Part shown: one piece after another, positions 1 through 7,298 of the stretch
Numbering within the stretch: the stretch's first letter is position 1
Layout of the letters: each line of letters begins with the position of its first letter
Assembly: GCF_020131355.1 (NCBI RefSeq)
Contig: NZ_JAHLEL010000007.1
Span: forward strand, 62,001 to 126,000
Direction: 5' to 3'
DNA from: Pseudonocardia sp. ICBG1293
GTDB lineage: Bacteria; Actinomycetota; Actinomycetes; Mycobacteriales; Pseudonocardiaceae
DNA length: 64,000 bases
Program-made: the position numbers and the translations under genes
The notes under the pieces: generated by a model
The model's database searches: none
The model's input: the letters and a program-made list of their open reading frames with translations, nothing else
What the model was told of the DNA's origin: nothing

Positions 1-358
1 TCGCGGTGGTGGCCGTGCCCATCGTCGCGTGCTGCTGCTCGTCCCCCGCGGGGTCGGGCCAGCCGCGCAGCGACATCAGCACCGTCACCGGGATCCCGCA
101 GGCGAGCACGAGGCTGGTCAGCGGGTTCACCAGGTTGCCGAACCCGCTGTTCTGACAGAGCACGACTCCCGGGCGGCCGCCCAGCTCCCACCCGGCGGCG
201 ATGGCCAGCGCGGCGCCCTCGTCGGCGGCCGGGCCGAGGTCGCCCGCCCGGTCGTAGAGCTGCCACGGCCCGGCCAGGTGACCGCACGGCACCCCGGTGG
301 CCCGGTCCAGACCCGCCGCGCGCAGGGCGTCGACCAGCTCCGCGGCCGGGACGCTCAC
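1..358 (-). CDS. ppd: Phosphonopyruvate decarboxylase, N-terminal part (runs off the left edge)
   Basis: ThDP-dependent enzyme that decarboxylates phosphonopyruvate to phosphonoacetaldehyde, the usual step that drives the unfavourable PEP mutase reaction forward. About 119 N-terminal residues are visible. They include a Glu in the AADEGAALA segment where ThDP enzymes keep the cofactor-activating glutamate, the motif LCQNSGFGNLVNPLTSL typical of Ppd/sulfopyruvate decarboxylases, and a GWPDPAGDEQQHATMG stretch like the family's substrate loop. The GTG start overlaps the pepM stop (GTGA), so it is translationally coupled as the last visible gene of the operon. The C-terminal domain lies outside the window. 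Assignment rests on motif recognition plus the adjoining pepM. Confidence 0.88.
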   Translation of the reverse strand, partial: MSVPAAELVDALRAAGLDRATGVPCGHLAGPWQLYDRAGDLGPAADEGAALAIAAGWELGGRPGVVLCQNSGFGNLVNPLTSLVLACGIPVTVLMSLRGWPDPAGDEQQHATMGTATTA

Positions 359-1239
359 CGCTCCCGCCCGAGCCACGTGTCGAGCTGGGAGATCGCGAAG
401 ATGTCGCGCACCGGCGCGATGTCCTGCTCGATCGGCCCCGAGCTGCCGTGCTCCAGCACGGCGGACCACGTGCTGCGCACCGCGCTGACCAGTGCCCGCA
501 ACGCCTGGTTGGCGTAGATGACCATGTCCACCCCCGCCTCCGCGGCGTCGGCGCTGTCCCAGGCGGCGTAGGTGGTGGGGACGACGACCACCGGGGCCCG
601 GCGCTCCCACCGACGCAGGAACTCGATGACCTCCCCGGGGCCCGACGCCTTCGAGTGGATCAGGATCGCGTCCGCCCCCGCCTCGACGTAGAGGTGGCAG
701 CGGCGCAGCGCCTCGTCGATGTCCTCACCGCAGATCAGGGCCTCGGTGCGGCCGATCAGCAGCGTGTCCCGCCTGCTGCGGGCCTCGGCCGCCGCCTGCA
801 GCTTGCCCGCGAACTCCTCGGCGGCCAGCAGCTGCTGGCCGGCGCCGACGAAGCTGTTCCGTTTGGGGAAGACCTTGTCCTCGATGCAGACGGCCGCGAT
901 CCCGGCCGACTCGAACTGCATCATGGTGTAGGCGGCGTTGATGCTGCCGCCGAAGCCGGTGTCGCAGTCGGCGAGCACCGGCACCTCGACCGCGCGGTGC
1001 ATCGCGGTCGACGCGGACAGGTACTCCGCCAGCCCGAGCAGGCTGACGTCGGGCAGGCAGGCCGCGGCGGAGATCCCGAAGCTGGACGCCCAGACCGCGT
1101 CGAAGCCGGCCTGTTCGGCGAGGCGGGCGGTCAGGCCGTCGTGGGCCCCGGCCACGCGGACGAGTCTGCGGTCGGCGAAGGCCTGCCTGATCCAGGCGGC
1201 GCGCTCCGCGCCCACCGGGCGTGGCGGTGACATGGTCAT
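355..1239 (-). CDS. pepM: Phosphoenolpyruvate phosphomutase (committed step of phosphonate biosynthesis)
   Basis: Isocitrate-lyase/PEP-mutase superfamily protein of 294 residues that rearranges PEP to phosphonopyruvate, making the C-P bond. The diagnostic motif EDKx5NS is present as EDKVFPKRNS at residues 120-129. The Mg-binding stretch DCDTGFGG is at 91-98 and the early motif AGAHDGLTARLAEQAGFDA at 30-48. Length fits PepM. ATG at 1239 was chosen because GGGAG lies 8 nt upstream; an ATG at 1233 is the alternative. The gene follows the aminotransferase after 46 nt and overlaps ppd by 4 nt. The full EDKx5NS motif argues against methylisocitrate lyase or oxaloacetate hydrolase, which vary there. 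Phosphonopyruvate hydrolase is a close relative but is less likely beside ppd. Confidence 0.95.
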   Translation of the reverse strand: MTMSPPRPVGAERAAWIRQAFADRRLVRVAGAHDGLTARLAEQAGFDAVWASSFGISAAACLPDVSLLGLAEYLSASTAMHRAVEVPVLADCDTGFGGSINAAYTMMQFESAGIAAVCIEDKVFPKRNSFVGAGQQLLAAEEFAGKLQAAAEARSRRDTLLIGRTEALICGEDIDEALRRCHLYVEAGADAILIHSKASGPGEVIEFLRRWERRAPVVVVPTTYAAWDSADAAEAGVDMVIYANQALRALVSAVRSTWSAVLEHGSSGPIEQDIAPVRDIFAISQLDTWLGRER

Positions 1240-1285
1240 CGGTATGACTCCCGACGGTTGGGACGGCACCGCGGCGACGTGGTCG

Positions 1286-2395
1286 TCACCCGGCGATCTC
1301 CTGCAGGTGGGTGCGTAGCCGCTCCGCGGCCGACGCGAGCACGCCCGGTTCCGCGGCGACGCACAGCCGCAGGTGTCCGGGCATGCCGAAGGTCGACCCC
1401 GCGCGCATGCGGACCCCCGTGCGGTCGGCCAGCGCCGCACAGAGCGCGCGGTCGTCCCCGGCGCCGAACGCCCGGGACGCCAGCAGCCGGCGGGCGTCCA
1501 GGCACAGGTAGATCCCGGCGTCGGCGGGCACCACCTCGACACCGGGCACCGCCTGGAACAACGCCGTGGCCTCGGCCAGGGCGGCCGTGGAACGGCGCAC
1601 CCGCCCGGTCACGTCCGCGGAGCGGAACGGTTCCGCGAGCGCCGCGACGGCGACGTCCTGGGCGGCCGTGCACACCGGACCGGTCACGTGTTCGGCGACG
1701 TCGTCGAGTTCCGCGGCCAGCTCGGGTGGCCCGACCACCCACCCGACCCGGAGCCCGGCGAGTGCGTGCACCTTGGACACGCCACCCACGACGACGGCGT
1801 CGGCACCGACGACGGCGAGGGGGTCCTCGGGGCCGGCGAAGGCGCCGTAGACGTCGTCCACCACGACGGTGATCCCGGCCTCGGCGGCCCACCGGGCGAT
1901 CGCCCCCACCCGCTCCCGGTCCAGCACGGCCCCGCTCGGGTTGACCGGACTGGTCAGCAGTACCGCCGAGGTGGCGGTGGTGCGCGAGGCCTCCAGCGCG
2001 TCCACGTCGGCGCGCCAGCGGTCCGCCGGGTCGCCGGGCACCACGACGGTCCGGGCCCCGGCGAGGTCGAGGGTCCGCGGGTAGTGGCTCCAGTGCGGGG
2101 CGGGCACCAGCACCTCGCGGTCGCGGGCGACGACGGCCGCGGCGGTGAACAGGGCGGCCCGGACCCCCGGGGTGACCACGACCTGGCCGGCCCCGGTCGC
2201 CCGCCCGGTGCGCCCGGAGTACAGCGCGGCGACGGCACGGCGCAGCTCCGGTCGCCCGCCCCGCGGGGCGTAGGGCAGCGGGCCGTCGCCGGCGGCGGAG
2301 CGCATCGCCGCGCGCAGCGGCGGAGCGAGTGGGTCGAGGACCTGGCCGGAGGACAGGTCCAGCACCGCCTCCCGCATCGCGGACGGCGCGCTCAC
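1286..2395 (-). CDS. PLP-dependent aminotransferase, class I/II fold, in the phosphonate operon
   Basis: A 369-residue fold-type I aminotransferase. Visible features are the substrate/cofactor segment VLLTSPVNPSGAV, the aspartate in VVVDDVYGAFAGPEDP that contacts the pyridine nitrogen, and the Schiff-base lysine in GGVSKVHALAGLRVGW. The GTG start at 2395 overlaps the stop of the upstream dehydrogenase by 4 nt. In this operon the substrate is probably a phosphonate ketone or aldehyde: phosphonopyruvate to phosphonoalanine (as PnaA-type enzymes do) or phosphonoacetaldehyde to 2-aminoethylphosphonate. The sequence alone does not decide between them. It does not look like the class V AEP transaminase PhnW. 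Confidence 0.8.
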   Translation of the reverse strand: MSAPSAMREAVLDLSSGQVLDPLAPPLRAAMRSAAGDGPLPYAPRGGRPELRRAVAALYSGRTGRATGAGQVVVTPGVRAALFTAAAVVARDREVLVPAPHWSHYPRTLDLAGARTVVVPGDPADRWRADVDALEASRTTATSAVLLTSPVNPSGAVLDRERVGAIARWAAEAGITVVVDDVYGAFAGPEDPLAVVGADAVVVGGVSKVHALAGLRVGWVVGPPELAAELDDVAEHVTGPVCTAAQDVAVAALAEPFRSADVTGRVRRSTAALAEATALFQAVPGVEVVPADAGIYLCLDARRLLASRAFGAGDDRALCAALADRTGVRMRAGSTFGMPGHLRLCVAAEPGVLASAAERLRTHLQEIAG

Positions 2396-3541
2396 GCGTC
2401 GGCACCCGGGGCGCGACGGGCGACCGGGGCGACGCCGGTCCGCCCGGCGATGGCGTCGAGATCGGCCAGTATCGGCGGGAGCAGCGGGATCCCCTCGGCG
2501 GCACGGTGCGCCGTACTGCGCACCCGCCGTTCGCCGGGCAGCCGCACACCGGGTCCGCCGACCGCGGCCGGCAGCCCGGTGATCTCCGCTCCCAGGTCGG
2601 TCACGCGCGCGCCGATCTCGTCGGGCTCGCCGAACGCCGCCGGGTCCAGGCACAGGACGAAGTGGCCGAGGTCGGCCCCGTCCGGACCGTAGGTGTGGCG
2701 GCTCCAGCTGGCTCCCGCCAGCGGTCCGCACAGCAGCTCCACCAGCAGGCCCAGCCCGGAACCCTTGTGTCCGCCGAACTCCGGGCCCAGCCCCCCGAGC
2801 GGCACGAGAGCATGGCCGGCCCGTGCCTTGAGGCCGGCCACGAGCGCGGGGATGTCGGTGGTGGGGAGCCCGTCGGGGCCCATCGCCCAGCCCTCGCGCA
2901 TCGGCGCGCCCTCCCGGTGCAGCCGTTCGAGCTTGCCCCGGGGGACCACGGACGTAGCCGCGTCGAACACGACGGGCCGGTCGCCGGCGGGGACCGCGTA
3001 GCTGATCGGGTTGGTGCCGAACATCGGTGCGGCCGCGCCGGTGGGCGCGACCTGGGGGGGTGGCGTTCGTCGTGACCAGGGCCAGCACCCCGGACCGGGC
3101 CGCCCGCTCGGCGAACCAGCCCGCGATGCCGATGTGGTTGCTGCGCCGCACGGCGACGGCGGCGCACCCGGTCTCCCGGGCCCGTGCGACGGCGTGGTCG
3201 ACGGCGAACCGCAGAGTGGGCTGTCCGAGGCCGTTCCCGCCGTCGACGACGGCGACCGCGCCGGCGTCGCGCACGAGGGAGGGCACGGCGGTCCCGGAGA
3301 TCGTGCCCGCCCGCAGTCCGTCGACGTACCGTCGCAGCCGGGCCACACCGTGGCTGTCCACACCGGCCAGGTCCGCCGCCACCAGCACCTCCGCGGAGAC
3401 CTCCGCGTCCGCGCGCCGGGCTCCGGCGGCGACGAGCGTCGCGGCGGCGAACGACCTCAGGTCGGCGGCGTCCACCACCCGGGCGTCCGGGCGTCCCGTG
3501 TCGCCGGTGGTCCCCGTGCCGTCGGACGTCGTCGTACTCAC
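2392..3541 (-). pseudogene. Malate/L-lactate (Ldh2/MDH2) family dehydrogenase, interrupted by a frameshift in a C7 run
   Basis: The N-terminal part (from GTG 3541, with GGGAG 7 nt upstream) reads VDAADLRSFAAATLVAAGA, then DSHGVARLRRYVDGL and RRSNHIGIAGWFAERAA, all typical of the NAD(P)-dependent Ldh2 family. Just after TTNATP the frame is lost at a run of seven C on the coding strand (3054-3060). The adjacent frame continues with MFGTNPISYAVPAG, FDAATSVVPRGKLE and FGGHKGSGLGLLVELLCG to a stop at 2392. Removing one C restores one continuous protein. Relatives oxidise or reduce 2-hydroxy acids (malate, sulfolactate, ureidoglycolate), so phosphonopyruvate/phosphonolactate is a plausible pair here. 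The break may be a sequencing error, a slippage site or true decay. The 4-nt couplings on both sides are intact, which favours a recent or artefactual event. Confidence 0.78.
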
Positions 3542-4734
3542 CCGCTGCTCCCGTTCCTCGATGTCGTCGTGGCGGTCCCCGGTGCGGTGGACGTCGCCGG
3601 GGGCCGTGGCCGGGCCGCATGGTGGCGCCACACCGCCGCCCCGGCCGCGGCGAGGCGGTCGGGCAGGGTGGCGGCCCCGCCGGGTGCCAGCAGGTGGCGG
3701 TGCACGGCCGCGTCACGGCCGGAGGCGCCCGCCTCCTCCTCGAACCGGGCGGCGACGATGGCGGTCGGCCGACCGTGCTCCCGCCGTAGCGCGGCGACCG
3801 CGCCGGGCACCTTGCCGGTCCAGGTGCTCGCGTCCACCACACCCTCGGCCGTGACGACGAGGTCCGCGCCGGCCACGAGACCACCGGGGTCGGCCATGGC
3901 GAGTACGGCCAGCGTGCCGCCCGTCGCGGTGGCGGCGGCGACCGCGGAGAGCCCCACACCGATCCCGCCACCCGCTCCCCACCAGGGTGCGGCGCACCGC
4001 TCGTGCAGCTCGGCCGGTCCGCCCTGCGGGTCGGCGCGGGCGAGCAGCGCGACCAGGTGCGCCATCCCCGCCGCGGCCACCGGCCGCTCCGCGGCGCCGA
4101 GCCCCTTCTGCGCACCGAACCGCGCCGAGTTCGACGAGTACGTGGTGGAGACGTCGGCCAGGAACCGCAACCGGACCCCGGCCAGCAGGTCGCGGGCCGG
4201 TCCGAGGTCGACGCGCACGACCTCGTGCAGCGTGCCGGGCGTGACCGGCACGCTGCGGCCGGTCGCGTCCTCGAACCGCGCGCCGAGCGCCGCCAGCGCC
4301 CCCGCCCCGCCGTCGACGGTCGCGGTTCCACCGAGCCCGACCAGCACCTCACGGTGGCCGGCACGGACGGCGTCCGCGACGGCGACACCGACCCCGGCCG
4401 ACGTCGACCGCAGGGGGTCGAGCGGGGTGCCGGCGAGCGCGGCGAGGCCGCAGCAGCGAGCACTCTCCACCAGCGCGGTCCCACCCAGCCGGAGCCAGTC
4501 CGTGGCCCGTGCGCGACCGAGTGCGTCGGGGACCTCCACCCGGCGTCGGGTGCCCCCCGTCGCCGCGGCCACCACGTCGAGCGTGCCGTCCCCGCCGTCG
4601 GCCAGTGGCAGCCGGAGCACCTCGGCGTCGGGAGCCGCCCCGGTGACGCCCCGGGCCAGCGCCGCCGCGACGCCCGGTGCGTCGAGGTGCCCCCGCATCG
4701 GATTGGGCGCGACGACGACGGCCGGTGCGCTCAC
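3538..4734 (-). CDS. Glycerate kinase family protein (GckA/GlxK type)
   Basis: A 398-residue PF02595-type kinase. Recognisable pieces are the N-terminal VVAPNPMRGHLDAPGVAAAL, LPLADGGDGTLDVVAAATGG, TSAGVGVAVADAVRAG and LVGLGGTATVDGGAGALAALG, and a C-terminal ADLVVTAEGVVDASTWTGKVPGAV. The usual N-terminal APDSFKGSL is APNPMRGHL here, so a conserved lysine is replaced by arginine and the substrate may differ from glycerate. The GTG start overlaps the dioxygenase stop by 4 nt, and its own stop overlaps the Ldh2 start. Inside a phosphonate operon it may phosphorylate a hydroxylated phosphonate intermediate, which is an inference. The last 25 residues or so are low-complexity. Confidence 0.82.
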   Translation of the reverse strand: MSAPAVVVAPNPMRGHLDAPGVAAALARGVTGAAPDAEVLRLPLADGGDGTLDVVAAATGGTRRRVEVPDALGRARATDWLRLGGTALVESARCCGLAALAGTPLDPLRSTSAGVGVAVADAVRAGHREVLVGLGGTATVDGGAGALAALGARFEDATGRSVPVTPGTLHEVVRVDLGPARDLLAGVRLRFLADVSTTYSSNSARFGAQKGLGAAERPVAAAGMAHLVALLARADPQGGPAELHERCAAPWWGAGGGIGVGLSAVAAATATGGTLAVLAMADPGGLVAGADLVVTAEGVVDASTWTGKVPGAVAALRREHGRPTAIVAARFEEEAGASGRDAAVHRHLLAPGGAATLPDRLAAAGAAVWRHHAARPRPPATSTAPGTATTTSRNGSSG

Positions 4735-5633
4735 GCCGGCCGCGGAGCTCGCCGGATCCAGGACCGGACCAGCAACCGCGGCCGGTCCGGCTCGTCGACG
4801 AACTCCGTCCGTCCGTGCAGCAGACGCAGGTTGTCGAACACGGCGAGTTCGCCCTCCTCGAGTTTGCCGACCAGCTGTACCGCGGGATCGGCCACCACGG
4901 CGTCGAGCGCGTCGAGGGCGCCGACCTGGTCCGCGGTGAGCTCCGGGACCCCGTCGTGGCGGTGCCCGATCTCGATGTAGCTGCGCAGGTAGCTGATGGA
5001 CAATCGCCCGTCCTGTTCGAACAGGACGGGCTTGCGCACGGTCGGCGGGTCCCCCGCGTCCTCGTCGCCACGTCGGTCCACGTGGAACGACTCCCGCAGC
5101 GTCCGGATCACCTCCGGCCTGTCGGCCAGCCGGCGCAGCACGTCGTCGAGATGGACCGTGACCAGGGCGCCCCCGCGGCGGGACTGACGCACGCAGTAGA
5201 GGGTGAACAGGTCCGGCGCCGGCAGCGCCGCCTCGGCCCCGTCGGTGTGCAGGTCGCCGCCGAACCGGGAGTCCGAGTAGCGACCCCGCCTGCCCTCGCC
5301 GACGGCGGTGCTGCGGTCGCGGACCCGCCGCAACAGCTCACCCTCGCGGTTCTGCGGCCGGGCCTCCCCCAGCAGCGCCGACAGCCGCGCGATCGCGGTC
5401 GCGGCCGCGGCCTCGTCGGGGTCCAGCCCGGTCAGCACGAGTACCCCCGGTCCCTCGTCGAGATGGGTCCGGGCCAGCGCGCCCAGTTCGGTGCGTGCCG
5501 CGGCGACCGCGTCCGTGTCCGGCTCCGGACCACGCAGGACCGTGGCGAGCGCGGGGCCCGGGACGACCCGGGCCGGGCCGAACCCGTCCGTGGCCGACGG
5601 GTCGGCGGTCGGTGGACCGGCTCCGCGGATCAT
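4731..5633 (-). CDS. TauD/TfdA-family Fe(II)/2-oxoglutarate dioxygenase
   Basis: A 300-residue member of the taurine dioxygenase fold. The metal-binding HxD is in FGGDLHTDGAEAALPAPD, and the distal histidine and 2-oxoglutarate-binding arginine are in LLHGRTEFVDEPDRPRLLVRSW. In phosphonate pathways such enzymes hydroxylate or desaturate phosphonate intermediates, and TauD-type members are common tailoring enzymes. ATG 5633 overlaps the stop of the upstream SDR by one base (TGATG), so it sits in the same coupled operon. The reaction and substrate cannot be read from the sequence. Confidence 0.83.
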   Translation of the reverse strand: MIRGAGPPTADPSATDGFGPARVVPGPALATVLRGPEPDTDAVAAARTELGALARTHLDEGPGVLVLTGLDPDEAAAATAIARLSALLGEARPQNREGELLRRVRDRSTAVGEGRRGRYSDSRFGGDLHTDGAEAALPAPDLFTLYCVRQSRRGGALVTVHLDDVLRRLADRPEVIRTLRESFHVDRRGDEDAGDPPTVRKPVLFEQDGRLSISYLRSYIEIGHRHDGVPELTADQVGALDALDAVVADPAVQLVGKLEEGELAVFDNLRLLHGRTEFVDEPDRPRLLVRSWIRRAPRPA

Positions 5634-6373
5634 CAGCGCCCCCCGGCGATGTCGATGAACGAACCCGTCACGTAGGACGCCCGGTCCGAGAGCAGCCAGA
5701 GCACGGCCTCGGCGACCTCCGACGGCCGCCCCGGCCTGCCCAGCGGGATCGCCGGGGTCAGCCGGGCGAGCCGGTCGGGGTCCCCGCCGCGCGCGTGGAT
5801 CCCGGTCTCGATGAAGCCCGGCCGGACGGCGTTCACGCGGATGCCCTCCGCCGCGACCTCCAGCGACAGGCCCGTCGTCAGCGTGTCGAGCGCCCCCTTC
5901 GACGCCGCGTAGTCGACGTACTCCCCCGCGGAACCCAGGCGGGAGGCGGCCGACGACACGTTCACGATCGCCCCGCCTCCGCCCCCGTGCGCCGTGGACA
6001 TACGGCGCACCGCCTCCCGCGAGCACAGGAAGGGGCCGACCACGTTGGCGTCGAGCACCCGGCGCAGCCGGGCGCCGTCGATGCGCTCGACCCGCCCGCC
6101 GCCCTCCAGCACACCGGCGTTGTTGACCAGGGCGCTCAGCGGGCCGAGCCGGTCGTCGACGTCGGCGAACATCCGGACGACGTCGTCCTCGGACCCGACG
6201 TCCGCGCGCACCGCGATCCCGGAACCGGCCAGGCCGTCGACGACCTCCTCGGCCGCGGCCCGGTCGGCGTGGTAACCGACCGCGACCGCGTAGCCGGACT
6301 CGGCCAGCAGCCGGGCGGTCGCGGCACCGATGCCCCGTGCCGCGCCGGTCACCAGTGCGACCGGCTGCCCCAC
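5633..6373 (-). CDS. Short-chain dehydrogenase/reductase (FabG-like SDR)
   Basis: A 246-residue classical SDR. It has the NAD(P)-binding TGAARGIGAATARLLAESG at the N-terminus, LVNNAGVLEGGG, a catalytic Ser in VNVSSAASRLG and the YxxxK motif in YVDYAASKGALDTLT, and ends VTGSFIDIAGGR as FabG-like proteins do. The Arg of GAARGIG and YHADR after beta-2 suggest NADPH preference, an inference. GTG 6373 overlaps the TAG stop of the upstream hydroxylase by one base. In this operon it probably reduces or oxidises a phosphonate ketone/alcohol made by the neighbouring oxygenases. Confidence 0.85.
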   Translation of the reverse strand: MGQPVALVTGAARGIGAATARLLAESGYAVAVGYHADRAAAEEVVDGLAGSGIAVRADVGSEDDVVRMFADVDDRLGPLSALVNNAGVLEGGGRVERIDGARLRRVLDANVVGPFLCSREAVRRMSTAHGGGGGAIVNVSSAASRLGSAGEYVDYAASKGALDTLTTGLSLEVAAEGIRVNAVRPGFIETGIHARGGDPDRLARLTPAIPLGRPGRPSEVAEAVLWLLSDRASYVTGSFIDIAGGR

Positions 6374-6972
6374 TAGATGTCCCCGTTCGCGTCGGCGATC
6401 ATCTGCGCGGACCAGCGGCGCTTGAGGCGCAGGCAGGTGCGGTTGAGCAGGTCCAGCACCGGGTTGAGCGGCCGCAGCACGTCGATGATCAGCATGATCC
6501 GGGTGCCGGTGCTCTCGTTGTGGACCTCGTGGTCGAACGTGTCGTCGATCAGGATCGGACGTCGTTCGGCCCAGGTGTGGTGCTCCTGGCCGACCCGCAG
6601 CCGGGGCGGGTCGTCGACCGGGACGCGCAGCGGGAGGTGGTAGCGCAGGATCCCCGCATAGGGGCCCTCGTGGGCGGAGAGCCCGACGCCCGGCGGCAGC
6701 TGCGCCACGATCGCGTTGACGACGCGCGGAGTGCGCTCGGCGAAGTCGAGCAGCAACGGCACGTCCTCGTGCGCCCGGTCGTTGGCGACGCCGAGCATGT
6801 AGGCGTAGTACAACCGCCACCCGGTCGACACCTGGGCCGCCCGGATGGGATCGATGTCGCCGTACGGGGTCAGGTCGCGGATGCCGACGAGTCGGTCCAC
6901 CTCGCCGCGGAGCTCGTCGAACCGGGCGACCAGCTCTGCGGACTCGGGGAAGGCGGGCAGCGGGTCGGTCAT
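6373..6972 (-). CDS. Aspartyl/asparaginyl beta-hydroxylase family oxygenase
   Basis: A 199-residue protein and the first gene of the minus-strand phosphonate operon. The core matches the Asp/Asn hydroxylase (LpxO-like) cupin fold: LSAHEGPYAGILRYHLPLRVP carries the first iron histidine and the conserved RYH, and DDTFDHEVHNESTGTRIMLI carries the second histidine and the 2-oxoglutarate arginine. The family hydroxylates Asp/Asn side chains or fatty-acyl chains, so a hydroxylated amino-acid part of the product is possible. ATG 6972 precedes the conserved region sensibly, but no strong Shine-Dalgarno is seen. Upstream in-frame sequence is compositionally unlike coding DNA. Confidence 0.8.
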   Translation of the reverse strand: MTDPLPAFPESAELVARFDELRGEVDRLVGIRDLTPYGDIDPIRAAQVSTGWRLYYAYMLGVANDRAHEDVPLLLDFAERTPRVVNAIVAQLPPGVGLSAHEGPYAGILRYHLPLRVPVDDPPRLRVGQEHHTWAERRPILIDDTFDHEVHNESTGTRIMLIIDVLRPLNPVLDLLNRTCLRLKRRWSAQMIADANGDI

Positions 6973-7298
6973 GATCGGTGGCCGGTTCGCGCCGCCACTG
7001 CCCCACAACAACAAGCGGTTGACAACATTTCGCACAAGTGGCTGGTTGACACTCAGAGAACCACGCACAGAAGTATGACTCCCTGATTCTTGCGGGATGT
7101 GCGGAATGGTGATCCGGGCCCGTCCGCGTTGCGACTGAATCGAGCCCCACTGATGAGTCATAATCTCCACACCGAGGGTGACTGTCAACCATCTGTCGTA
7201 CGGTCGACGCTCGACGTCAACCCGGACGACACGGCACGGCCACCCGCCCGGGTCGTTCGCGACGCAGGTCGGTGCGGGTGCGGAGCGGAGTGACAGTG
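6973..7298. promoter_or_regulatory. Divergent intergenic region of the phosphonate cluster with three GGTTGACA copies
   Basis: This 326-bp gap separates the minus-strand operon from the plus-strand ATP-grasp gene and is visibly richer in A/T than its surroundings. The octamer GGTTGACA occurs directly at 7017-7024 and 7044-7051, 27 bp apart, and inverted (TGTCAACC) at 7183-7190. This could be an operator for a cluster regulator, or partly -35-like TTGACA elements. No convincing -10 hexamer at 16-18 bp was found for either direction. No gene is seen here. Confidence 0.45.
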
